A stretch of DNA of 64,000 nucleotides from Chromobacterium sinusclupearum (GTDB lineage Bacteria; Pseudomonadota; Gammaproteobacteria; Burkholderiales; Chromobacteriaceae): assembly GCF_002902845.1 (NCBI RefSeq), contig NZ_PPTF01000060.1, forward strand, positions 64,710 to 128,709. Direction: 5' to 3'. The notes beneath the pieces were generated by a model. That model was not told the origin of the DNA. It saw only the letters and a program-made list of their open reading frames with translations, and made no database searches. Below, in pieces: positions 52,222 to 60,053 of the stretch. Position numbers and translations under genes: made by a program. Each line of letters starts with the position of its first letter. Position 1 is the stretch's first letter.

Positions 52222-53253
52222 TCAGGCTTTGCGGACCAGCACCTTGAGCGCTGGTGCGCGGGACAGCGTCCACATGCTGACCGCCACCAGGATCAATAGC
52301 AGCGGCAGCTTGGCGGCTTCCCAGGCGATGGAAACCACGCCCGGAGTGCCGATCAGCATCACCGCCACGAAATACATGTGCAGGCAGTAGATGCCCAGGA
52401 CATTGGGCGCCTGTTTTTCCAGCCAGGAATCGCGCCCCCATTGCGGGTGGTTCAACAGCAACCAGAACAGGCCCAGCGCCCAAGGCAGAGAACCCAGCAA
52501 GAAATCGTGGCCGCGGAAGCCGCTCTGCGCATAGCGGTTCAGCCCCCACAGCTCGACAAGGTACAACAGCATGCCGCCCAGCATCAGGCCGATTGCCGCC
52601 TTGTCGCCCAGCCGGCGGCCGGTTTGCCGGAGCAGGACGCCAGCCAGCACAAGCGGCAGCGCGAAGAATGGACCGTTGCGGGTGTTGAAATCCCACTGGA
52701 TGTCCAGGAGCTTGGCGTAGGAGCCGCCGGCCAGGCCGATCAGGTACAGCGCGATGGCCAGCGGCAGCAGTCCGTTTTCCCATCGCAGCCGATGCGCGCC
52801 GGCAATCATCAGCACCGCCAGCATCAAGGCTGGCAGAAACCACAGATGCAGCATGCCGCCCACCAGCAGCAGATCCAGAGGATGAGCCAGCAGCATGCCC
52901 CATTGGCCTTGCATGCCCTGGACGTAACCCTTGTCCAGAACGGCGGGCAGATCCATCGGCAAAAAGGCGTAGATCAGGCTCCATAGCACCCACAGCAGCA
53001 AAATGGGGCGGCAATAACGCAAGGCCGGCGCCAGGGTTTCGGCCGAAAGCTTGGGTTGCACGAAATAGCCGGCGCACAGAAAGAAGAACGGCACCGCGAA
53101 ACGGCCGGCCTGATTGATGAAATCGGCAATCCAGGCATAGGGCGCGGCGGCCCAGGGGGCGGGATTGAACGGACTGGCGAACGGCGCGACATGCAAGGCC
53201 ATGATGGCGGCGATGGCGATGACGCGGGTGCAATCGAGGCTGGATATTCTCAT
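52222..53253 (-). CDS. Acyltransferase_3-family membrane protein
   Basis: A 343-residue integral membrane protein with about ten helices. The first cytoplasmic/membrane motif reads SLDCTRVIAIAAIMALHVAPF, where the His matches the catalytic His of the OafA/NodX/WecH family; AGRFAVPFFFLCAGYF follows. Members O-acylate sugars of lipopolysaccharide, exopolysaccharide or glucans; the acceptor is unknown. The start at 53253 fits the family, but no ribosome binding site is visible and the frame continues upstream. The gene stands alone, divergent from the collagenase. Confidence 0.8.
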   Translation of the reverse strand: MRISSLDCTRVIAIAAIMALHVAPFASPFNPAPWAAAPYAWIADFINQAGRFAVPFFFLCAGYFVQPKLSAETLAPALRYCRPILLLWVLWSLIYAFLPMDLPAVLDKGYVQGMQGQWGMLLAHPLDLLLVGGMLHLWFLPALMLAVLMIAGAHRLRWENGLLPLAIALYLIGLAGGSYAKLLDIQWDFNTRNGPFFALPLVLAGVLLRQTGRRLGDKAAIGLMLGGMLLYLVELWGLNRYAQSGFRGHDFLLGSLPWALGLFWLLLNHPQWGRDSWLEKQAPNVLGIYCLHMYFVAVMLIGTPGVVSIAWEAAKLPLLLILVAVSMWTLSRAPALKVLVRKA

Positions 53254-53584
53254 GGAGGCGATGGCTGAAATGGGTTGGCGAAGGCGGCTCAAGGCAGTCG
53301 CGCAAGGCGACAGCATCCCAAATGGACTGATTGAAAGAATCCGGAGTTCCACCATTGAGCAGTCAGCGCCGGCAAGCTTGCGCAATATCAACTCCAGAGA
53401 AAAGACCCGGCGGATGAGCGGATTATTGCGGAAAATCCGCCATTCGTGAAAATTACCGCTTTTATTTAATTGTTTAAGATTAATACCTGGCCTTAAACAC
53501 AATATTCAATATCGATCTCATCCATTATGATTCGTCCGGCGAATGGCAATAGCCTTTCGTCATTTCATCAAAATGGATGAGTCA
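53254..53584. other. Divergent intergenic region (acyltransferase / collagenase)
   Basis: No gene is seen in these 331 bases. The section from about 53440 to 53540 is AT-rich and probably contains the collagenase promoter; the section near 53260-53430 is compatible with an upstream extension of the acyltransferase frame but has no family similarity. Confidence 0.5.
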
Positions 53585-56254
53585 ATGAAAACAAATCTAT
53601 CTCCCCGCCGGTATCGGGCCTGGGGGCTTTTCGTGATCGCAATCGCCTTATCCGCTTGCGTGGCCACCGACGGCGGCCAGCAGCGGTCTTCCAGTCAGCC
53701 GGCGCCGCAGGCCAATCAGCCCGCTGCGCGCTACTCCTCGCACTCTCCCGCCTTGTCGGAAAAGCCGGACTATCCGCATGGCTTGCCGCCGGCAGCGCCG
53801 GCGGAGGGCAGCGCCCAGCCGCCCGCACGGGTTCAAGGTCCGCAGGGCCAGTCGGCGCGGGCGGCAGCCCGCGGCAAGCTGCTTGCGCCGCAGTATGCCA
53901 ACTGCGATGAAGCCAGGTTCGGCCAGCTGTCCGGCCAGGACTTGGTGCGCTACGTGGCCAGCGTGGACGGCGCTTGCGTCAACCGCTTGTTCCAGGCGGA
54001 CGCGCTGAGCTACCGCGCGGTATCGCCGGCCAATATGAAGCTGGCGGCGGCCGAAGCGCGAACGCGCGCGGCCAATTGGGACGGCCAAAACGCCAATGGC
54101 TTGTGGCCGCTGGCGGTGTTCCTCAAGGCCGGCTATTTCCTGCAATACAGCCATGCCCAGGAGGTGGGCGATTACGGCCCAGCCGTGGATCAGCCGGTAA
54201 TGCAGGTGGTGGAGGCGATGGCGGCCAATGCCGCGCTGTGGAATGTCAAGGCGCTGGATGGCAGCGGCGATGCCGATAGCTGGTATCGCGAGCGGGACGC
54301 GCGGCAGAGCGTGGCGGAAACCATGATCCTGGCCGACTCGGTGCGCAAGGCCGATTATGCACTGCCGCTGCTGGGCCGTTTCTTCGGCCGTTACAACGCC
54401 GCAGTCAAGGACAGTTGGGCCCGTTTCGCGCTGCACCCGATGCAGACCCTGCTGTTCAATATGCACTACCAGCCGGACTTTGCGCAGAAGGTGGAGCAGG
54501 GGCAGCTGGATGGCCTAGTGGCCAGCCTGGCAGGGCTGACCCGCGCCGGCCAATCGGCCTTTGCCGACGAGCAGATGTTCCTCAACACGCTGCGCGAAAC
54601 CGGCCGCTTCATGCAGTATCCGCGCACCGCGCCGCAAGCGGAGACGGCGGTGGCGCAGCATCTGAAGGGGGAGAAGTACGGCGCGGCCTGGGCCGAGGCC
54701 GTGTATGCCTTGAAGAAGATGGGCAAGACGCCCTGCGAGCGCTATGGCATCTGTCAGGCCGAGCAGGAGCTGCGCGCGCATCTGTTCCCCAATCGCTGGG
54801 GCTTCGATAACGGTAATCTGGTATTCGAAACGCCGCTGAGTCTGGCTGATGTCGAGCCGCTGTATTACGCCATGAAACAGGTGCAGACCCAGCTATTCCG
54901 TGTGGCCGGCACGCGCAATCCGGTGCCGGGCGACAGCAACGCCAAACTGCGCATGGTGATCTACGGCACCAAGACCGACTACCAGCGCTTCCAGGGCCTG
55001 TTGAATGAGCTGTCCACCGATAACGGCGGCATCTACATCGAAAAAGACGGCACCTTCTACACCTTCCAGCGCGAAGTGCCGAAGGAAAGCTATCTGACGC
55101 TGGAAGAGCTGGTGCGCCACGAGTATGTGCATTATCTGTCCGGACGTTTCATCCAGCCTGGCATGTGGGGCACGTCAGAGTTCTACCGCGACGATCGCCG
55201 CATGCCGTGGTATGACGAAGGCTTTGCCGAGTTCATGGCCTGGAGCACCTCGCGCGACGGCATCAAGGTGCGCGGCCATGTGGTGGACGTGGTGGCCGGC
55301 GGCTGGCCGAACAGCTTCCTGGAGCCGTCCCGCATCATGCGCTCCAGTTACAGCGATGGCTGGGACTTCTACAGCCATTCCGCGCTGTGGTTCTATTACC
55401 TGAATCAGCAGCAGCCAGGCAAGATCGCCGATATCTTGGCCGCGCTGCGCGCAGACGACGTCAAGCGCTTCGACGCGCTGGTGCGCGACATGGGCGGCGA
55501 TGCCGCCTTGGTGTCCGGTTTCCGCAGCTATGTCGACCAGCAAGTGAAGTTGGCTCAGGCCGGGCAACTGGGCAATACCTCCACCACGGAAGGCGTGGAC
55601 TGGCTCGCTGCCGATAAATGGCAAACCGGCGACGCCGCCGCCGTAGAGGCGGCGATGCGCCGCTCGCTGCCGGTAGGCTGCCAGGTGTGGGCGGACGGCA
55701 AGGATAGCGCGCTACGCCGTTTCGAGTGCACGGGGTCGCTGCCGCTGAACGCGGCCAATACCACCCAGGCGCGGCAGGAGCTGGACCGCGTGCTGGACGG
55801 CGCCTTGCAGAGCCTGGTGAAAACCGGCGGCCTGAATAATCTGCTTGCCGCCAATTGCGCCGCCACCGACTACGACTTCAAGCGCAAGACCGCCGCTTTG
55901 CGTTGCGAAGGGCCGCTGGGTCCGGCAGGTGACGTCAAGCCGCAGCCGCCGCAGCCGGGGGAGCTGGGATTGGCCAAGACCAGTTATGGCAGCCCGGTGC
56001 GCTGCCTGCGCGGCCAGCTGCAGGGCGTGGGCGGCGTAGAGCGCTATCAGATGGTGCAAGGCCCGCAATTGGGCCGCGCCCAGGTAGCGGATTGGGGCGC
56101 CTTCAACTACCGCCGCGATGCCGATCAACCCGGCGTGGGCGATAAAATAACCGTGCGCGTCAGCAAGGGCGCGCAGTCCCGCGATGTGGTGGTGGAGCTG
56201 AATGCCACGCCGCGCAATGTGCCGGAGGATCAGTGCTGGGCGCAAGCGGGCTGA
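53585..56254 (+). CDS. Peptidase M9 (collagenase-like) lipoprotein
   Basis: An 889-residue protein with a lipoprotein signal peptide: hydrophobic LFVIAIALSACVAT with the Cys of LSAC as lipidation site, then a long Gln/Pro/Ser/Ala-rich linker. The catalytic zinc site is HEYVHYLSGRF (HExxH, encoded near 55119) with the downstream glutamate in WYDEGFAEFMAW, as in M9 microbial collagenases of Vibrio and Clostridium (gluzincins). The helical activator-type domain typical of M9 precedes it. The C-terminal ~230 residues contain paired cysteines and no recognised collagen-binding domain. The start at 53585 is chosen because GGATGAG lies just before; 53573 is an alternative. Confidence 0.85.
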   Translation: MKTNLSPRRYRAWGLFVIAIALSACVATDGGQQRSSSQPAPQANQPAARYSSHSPALSEKPDYPHGLPPAAPAEGSAQPPARVQGPQGQSARAAARGKLLAPQYANCDEARFGQLSGQDLVRYVASVDGACVNRLFQADALSYRAVSPANMKLAAAEARTRAANWDGQNANGLWPLAVFLKAGYFLQYSHAQEVGDYGPAVDQPVMQVVEAMAANAALWNVKALDGSGDADSWYRERDARQSVAETMILADSVRKADYALPLLGRFFGRYNAAVKDSWARFALHPMQTLLFNMHYQPDFAQKVEQGQLDGLVASLAGLTRAGQSAFADEQMFLNTLRETGRFMQYPRTAPQAETAVAQHLKGEKYGAAWAEAVYALKKMGKTPCERYGICQAEQELRAHLFPNRWGFDNGNLVFETPLSLADVEPLYYAMKQVQTQLFRVAGTRNPVPGDSNAKLRMVIYGTKTDYQRFQGLLNELSTDNGGIYIEKDGTFYTFQREVPKESYLTLEELVRHEYVHYLSGRFIQPGMWGTSEFYRDDRRMPWYDEGFAEFMAWSTSRDGIKVRGHVVDVVAGGWPNSFLEPSRIMRSSYSDGWDFYSHSALWFYYLNQQQPGKIADILAALRADDVKRFDALVRDMGGDAALVSGFRSYVDQQVKLAQAGQLGNTSTTEGVDWLAADKWQTGDAAAVEAAMRRSLPVGCQVWADGKDSALRRFECTGSLPLNAANTTQARQELDRVLDGALQSLVKTGGLNNLLAANCAATDYDFKRKTAALRCEGPLGPAGDVKPQPPQPGELGLAKTSYGSPVRCLRGQLQGVGGVERYQMVQGPQLGRAQVADWGAFNYRRDADQPGVGDKITVRVSKGAQSRDVVVELNATPRNVPEDQCWAQAG

Positions 56255-56271
56255 CGCTGTCGGGTGCATGA

Positions 56272-56307
56272 AATCAGTCAAAGCCGGGTTCGCCCGGCTT
56301 TTTTGAT
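56272..56307 (+). terminator. Terminator after the collagenase gene
   Basis: Stem AAGCCGGG / CCCGGCTT with a TTCG tetraloop followed by TTTT; outer AATCA/TGATT bases extend it. It serves the collagenase and probably the convergent patatin gene as well. Confidence 0.85.
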
Positions 56308-57380
56308 TACAAAGGCTGAACCGCAATGGTGGCAGGCTTCTCCAGCCACTCCAGAAACGCGTCGCCCAGGCGTTGGCTCTCCGCGGTGGCGGCGCGCCAG
56401 TGCTGGCGACGCAACTCGTCCCGGCCCAAATAGCGGCGAAAATCCTTGCGATCCGGCAGCCTGCGGCCGGGCAGGGCAGCCAGGTATTGCCGCGATGGCG
56501 CCAGCAGCACGGTGTTGGCGTGGTTGGCCGCGCTGGGTTTGCGCCAAGGCAGGGTCTTGTCGAACCAGCCCGGCACGATGCGGTCGGTGAAGTGCGGATA
56601 CAGCGCGATCTCGTCGCCGTGGGCGAAGGGGAAGTCGATGTGGTAATCGGTCAGCCCGCCGTCGCGGTAGATTGCGGGTGGCGCGTCCGGCAGTTGGACG
56701 CCATGCAGGATGCCGGGGATGGCGACCGTGCCCATCAGGGCCGCTTCCAGATTGTCCGCATGCAAGGCATGCAGGCGGGTGGGGATGGCATCCTGCGGCT
56801 GGAAGCGCAGGCTGCTGCGCGCGTCATGACAGATCACCCGGTGGAAGCTGTGACGGATCAACTGGCGGGACAGCGCGTTCAGCGCCGCCGCCATGGCCAG
56901 CCCGGCCAACAGCGCGGCCTTGTCCTCGCGATTGGCCAGCCCGTGCGATTGCACCAGCAGCAGGCTGAGCCGGTAGCGGGGATGGCTCAGGATATTCTCC
57001 ATTCCGCCCTCGCCCAGGATATCCCGCAGCATCTGCCGGGTTTGCGCGGTGATCTGGGCGGTGGTGACGCCTGGATGGTAGCTTTCCTCGGTGTAGCGCT
57101 GCGCCAGCCGGGCCAGCGCGGCGGCCGGGTCTGGCTGCATAGCGCAGGCAAAGCGCCAGCCGCCGATCGACGCGCCCACCAGATCGCGCTCGCGCGGCGC
57201 CTGTTCCAGCCAGCGGAACACGGCTTGGTCCAGCCCGGTCATGCCCACCGCTTTGGGGCCGCCGGCCGCGCCGGGCAGGATGGCAACTTGGTCCGGCCGC
57301 AGGCCGTCTTGCAGTAATTGCCGGGCGCGGCGGCCGGCTTTGATGATTAGCGCGGGTTGGCGGATATGAATGGCGGTCAT
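56307..57380 (-). CDS. Cytoplasmic patatin-like phospholipase
   Basis: A 357-residue patatin-fold hydrolase without signal peptide. The oxyanion loop reads LPGAAGGPKAVG near residues 35-46, the nucleophile Ser is in GASIGGWR (GxSxG) near residue 71, and the catalytic Asp in YRDGGLTDYHID near residue 240. It is unrelated in layout to the exported patatin at 7267, having no barrel. Substrate and role are unknown. The ATG is at 57380; it is divergent from the GAF gene, about 107 bp apart. Confidence 0.82.
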   Translation of the reverse strand: MTAIHIRQPALIIKAGRRARQLLQDGLRPDQVAILPGAAGGPKAVGMTGLDQAVFRWLEQAPRERDLVGASIGGWRFACAMQPDPAAALARLAQRYTEESYHPGVTTAQITAQTRQMLRDILGEGGMENILSHPRYRLSLLLVQSHGLANREDKAALLAGLAMAAALNALSRQLIRHSFHRVICHDARSSLRFQPQDAIPTRLHALHADNLEAALMGTVAIPGILHGVQLPDAPPAIYRDGGLTDYHIDFPFAHGDEIALYPHFTDRIVPGWFDKTLPWRKPSAANHANTVLLAPSRQYLAALPGRRLPDRKDFRRYLGRDELRRQHWRAATAESQRLGDAFLEWLEKPATIAVQPL

Positions 57381-57487
57381 TACGATATAAAGTGGCGAAA
57401 TGGCGAAGCGTGGTCGGGTTTGTTATCCTGTTGCGTTTCGCAATTCAAGCGCGTTGCACGACGCGCCGCAGCACAGGAGCGCCCTTG

Positions 57488-58210
57488 ATGATACCCGCAA
57501 GCCAGTTGACCGACTATCTGCGCGAACAAGCCCTGAAACTCGATGTCACGGAACTGCAGATCGCGGTGATGACGTTGCAGGCGGTGATTGCCGTTAACAA
57601 GCCGGCGCCGCGCCGCGATCTGTATCGCTATCAGGTGCCCAAGCTGGGCGAGGGCGGCAGTTGCTCGCTGATCGACGAGCTGGATGAAACGCCATACGAC
57701 CTGCGCGTGATTTTGGGCGCGGAAACCGCTGACACGACCGCCGCGCTGGTCAATCTGCATGCGCTGCTGGATTCGGTCAACAACAAGATAGGCGCCGACT
57801 GGCTGGGCATCTACCGCAAGATTGGCGCCGGCAACAACGCCGTACTGGTCAAGCTGGCTTATCAAGGGCTGGAAAGCCGGGCGGAATTTCCGCTGACCGA
57901 AGCATTTGCCGAGCACAGCAACAACAGCCGCGTCGGCCTGACCGGCTGGGCTGTATTGGTGGACGATGTGGCGCAGTGGCGCGCCGAAGGCGGCGGCTAC
58001 TACGAGTGCGACCCCAAGGTGAAGAGCGAAGTCTGCCTACCGGTGCTGGGCAGCGACGACAATGTGCTGGGCATCATCGACGCCGAATCCTTCCAGACCG
58101 GCCACTTCACGCAGGAGCGCTTGGTATGGCTGGCCGCGCTGGCCGTGGTGCTGCCGCAGCTGCTGGTCAAGCTACCGCCGCTTGAAAATGAGGAATCGCT
58201 CCCCAACTAA
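57488..58210 (+). CDS. GAF-domain protein, possibly methionine-sulfoxide-reductase-like
   Basis: A 240-residue cytoplasmic protein. The N-terminal ~85 residues are helical and unassigned; the C-terminal half is a GAF domain (LGIYRKIG, NSRVGLTGWAVL, VKSEVCLPVLG, VLGIIDAESF). The last segments resemble free methionine-(R)-sulfoxide reductases, which use cysteines in the same places; here the Cys pair is YYECDPKVKSEVCLPV. That activity is only a suggestion. AGGAGCG precedes the ATG at 57488; a longer frame from 57392 has no support. Confidence 0.65.
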   Translation: MIPASQLTDYLREQALKLDVTELQIAVMTLQAVIAVNKPAPRRDLYRYQVPKLGEGGSCSLIDELDETPYDLRVILGAETADTTAALVNLHALLDSVNNKIGADWLGIYRKIGAGNNAVLVKLAYQGLESRAEFPLTEAFAEHSNNSRVGLTGWAVLVDDVAQWRAEGGGYYECDPKVKSEVCLPVLGSDDNVLGIIDAESFQTGHFTQERLVWLAALAVVLPQLLVKLPPLENEESLPN

Positions 58211-58219
58211 AGTCCATTC

Positions 58220-58241
58220 AGGCCGCCTAGCCGGCCTTTTT
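58220..58241 (+). terminator. Terminator between the GAF gene and ribA
   Basis: Stem AGGCCG / CGGCCT with a CCTAGC loop followed by TTTT, 10 bases after the GAF gene's stop. Confidence 0.7.
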
Positions 58242-58270
58242 CCGTTGCGCCCCTCAGTGTTGGAGAAGTC

Positions 58271-58888
58271 ATGTCGTCGCATCAGCAGTCCGTTCCTGAG
58301 CCAGTCATCCGTTATATCGCCAGCTGCCAGCTGCCCACGCCATGGGGCGAGTTCACCATGCATGGTTTCGAGGAGGAAAGCGGCCAGGAGCATGTGGCGT
58401 TGACGCTGGGCGAGGTGGCGGATGGCCAGCCGGTGTTGGCGCGGCTGCATTCCGAATGCCTGACCGGCGACGCGCTGTTCTCCCTGCGCTGCGATTGCGG
58501 CTTCCAGCTCGAAGCGGCGATGGAGGCCATCAGCAAGGCCGGGCGCGGCGCGTTGCTGTACCTGCGCCAGGAAGGCCGCGGCATCGGCCTGATCAACAAG
58601 ATCCGCGCCTACAAGCTGCAGGACGGCGGCGCGGATACTGTGGAAGCCAACGAACAGCTGGGTTTCCCGGCCGACATGCGCGACTTCCGCATCGCCCGCC
58701 ATATGCTGGAACATCTGGGCATAGGCAGCGTCAGGGTGATGACCAACAATCCGCGCAAGCTGGCCACCTTGCAGGCGGCCGGCGTCAGCGTGGTGGAGCA
58801 CGTGCCCTTGCAGGTGGGGCGCAATCCGTATAACGACCGTTACCTGGACACCAAGGCCGCCAAGTTGGGGCATATGCTGTTCAAGTAA
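58271..58888 (+). CDS. ribA: GTP cyclohydrolase II, riboflavin biosynthesis
   Basis: A 205-residue enzyme that opens GTP to the diaminopyrimidine precursor of riboflavin. The zinc site is formed by [18 protein letters not shown] (Cys residues near 63, 74 and 76), and [16 protein letters not shown] is the nucleotide-binding signature near 102-117. It is monofunctional (no RibB domain). A TGGAGAAG ribosome binding site precedes the ATG. Confidence 0.96.
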   Translation: MSSHQQSVPEPVIRYIASCQLPTPWGEFTMHGFEEESGQEHVALTLGEVADGQPVLARLHSECLTGDALFSLRCDCGFQLEAAMEAISKAGRGALLYLRQEGRGIGLINKIRAYKLQDGGADTVEANEQLGFPADMRDFRIARHMLEHLGIGSVRVMTNNPRKLATLQAAGVSVVEHVPLQVGRNPYNDRYLDTKAAKLGHMLFK

Positions 58889-58937
58889 GGTGGATGGGCG
58901 AGCCATGCGAAGGCTCGCCAAGCGATGATAGTTGTAA

Positions 58938-58943
58938 TATAAT
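58938..58943 (+). promoter_or_regulatory. -10 element of the ssrA promoter
   Basis: A perfect TATAAT lies 14 bases before the first base of mature tmRNA. No good -35 hexamer is seen at the expected distance, where an 8-bp GC hairpin (58897-58919, GGCGAGCC / GGCTCGCC) lies instead. Confidence 0.65.
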
Positions 58944-58957
58944 AAGCATTCCTATCT

Positions 58958-59322
58958 GGGGGCGACCTGGTTTCGACGGGGGTTGCGAAGCAGATGAGGG
59001 CATACCGGGATTTCAGTCACCCCGTAAAACGCTGAATTTATATAGTCGCAAACGACGAAACTTACGCTCTAGCAGCCTAACGGCCGGCTAGACACTACAA
59101 CGGTTCGCAGATGGGCCGGGGGCGTCAAAACCCTGTAGTGTCACTATACATCTGCTAGTGCTGTGCCGGGTTACTTGGCCCAGTGCGAAACAATAGGTAA
59201 CTCGCCAAAGTCCAGCCTGTCCGTCGGCGTGGCAGCGGTTAAATCCAAATGACACGACTAAGTATGTAGAACTCACTGTAGAGGATTTCCGGACGCGGGT
59301 TCGATTCCCGCCGCCTCCACCA
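58958..59322 (+). ncRNA. ssrA: tmRNA (single-piece), tag peptide ANDETYALAA
   Basis: Rescues stalled ribosomes by acting first as tRNA-Ala, then as mRNA. The 5' end GGGGGCG pairs with CGCCTCC before the 3' ACCA (one G-U pair), forming the acceptor stem; the 5' section continues GACCTGGTTTCGACGGG, and the 3' section has the T arm GGGTTCGATTCCC and genome-encoded CCA. The tag frame runs 59048-59080: GCA AAC GAC GAA ACT TAC GCT CTA GCA GCC TAA, giving ANDETYALAA. The order is uninterrupted, so it is not the permuted two-piece type. The gene end is a common integration site; the sequence after it is accessory in character. Confidence 0.97.
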
Positions 59323-59350
59323 GAATATCTAGCAAAATCAATTGCTTACG

Positions 59351-59383
59351 AAAAATAGCCCTGCTCCTGCAGGGCTTTTTTTT
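59351..59383 (+). terminator. Rho-independent terminator of ssrA
   Basis: Stem AGCCCTGC / GCAGGGCT with a TCCT loop and seven T residues. Confidence 0.9.
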
Positions 59384-59400
59384 GGGCTTTTGAGGGTGGT

Positions 59401-59424
59401 TTGGTCAGCATTTTGGTCAGCTTT
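59401..59424 (+). repeat. Two 12-bp tandem repeats after ssrA
   Basis: TTGGTCAGCATT is followed directly by TTGGTCAGCTTT, a 12-bp unit with one difference. It lies 78 bases past the tmRNA 3' end, in the zone where integrative elements often leave att-like remnants; no integrase gene is present in the window. Confidence 0.5.
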
Positions 59425-59562
59425 TTTTGGGGGGCCTTTTCTTGTTTTCGTAGGGCTTGTTTTATACCCGTAGCTAACCTCCTGCCGTGTATCACATGTA
59501 GGTTGTAAGTGCTGGCCTACTGTTTTATCTTGAAAATGTACAATTTCAAGAGAGGCAATGTC

Positions 59563-59901
59563 ATGACACGACTATATGGTATCGAGAATCTGGCGGATGA
59601 GCTGAACCATGCATTGAATATGATCAGGAGAGGTCGGTTAACAGTGTCGGAGGCTCAGCAGCTGACGCGTAGTATTCATGAGGTGTCGCTCACGGAAGAT
59701 CTGTTTCCCAACGAGACCCCGATTGCCGATAAAGTGGCCGCCCAGTTGCTCATCATCCAGCAGTTGGAGAGGGAGTTCGATCTTGCTTGCGAACGGGGGG
59801 CCTTGCCAGGGGACAAGCTTGGTGAAATCCCATGCTTGAATGGGGTGTTGCAGCGCGCCTTGGAAGAGAGTGTGGGACCATTGTATGGATCTGCCAGGTA
59901 A
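59563..59901 (+). CDS. Hypothetical 112-residue helical protein
   Basis: Starts MTRLYGIENLADELNHALNMI. It is predicted to be all helical and soluble, with acidic and Leu-rich helices (AAQLLIIQQLEREFDLACERG) and no known domain. AGAGG lies about 9 bases before the ATG at 59563. It stands between tmRNA and the type VI gene with a terminator on each side. The function is unknown; it may belong to the accessory segment. Confidence 0.6.
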   Translation: MTRLYGIENLADELNHALNMIRRGRLTVSEAQQLTRSIHEVSLTEDLFPNETPIADKVAAQLLIIQQLEREFDLACERGALPGDKLGEIPCLNGVLQRALEESVGPLYGSAR

Positions 59902-60016
59902 ACTATATGCCTGAAGTACCTGTACTTAAGTGTAGGTTTGTCAGATTTGTGACGAGACTAGCTTGTTGACGCTTGAGTAACATCATAAAATTCTTATCCC
60001 CTTTTAGTTCAATGAC

Positions 60017-60041
60017 ATACCCTCTTTGGAGGGTATTTTTA
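60017..60041 (+). terminator. Rho-independent terminator directly upstream of vgrG
   Basis: Stem ATACCCTC / GAGGGTAT with a TTTG loop followed by TTTT. It ends only 13 bases before the vgrG start codon. It either ends the transcript of the preceding small gene or acts as an attenuator in the vgrG leader. Confidence 0.7.
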
Positions 60042-60053
60042 TTTGGGAATCGG

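Noticed and set aside
58897..58919. Terminator between ribA and ssrA
   Set aside because: The 8-bp GC stem is perfect but is not followed by T residues on the plus strand and overlaps the expected -35 region of ssrA; noted only with the promoter.
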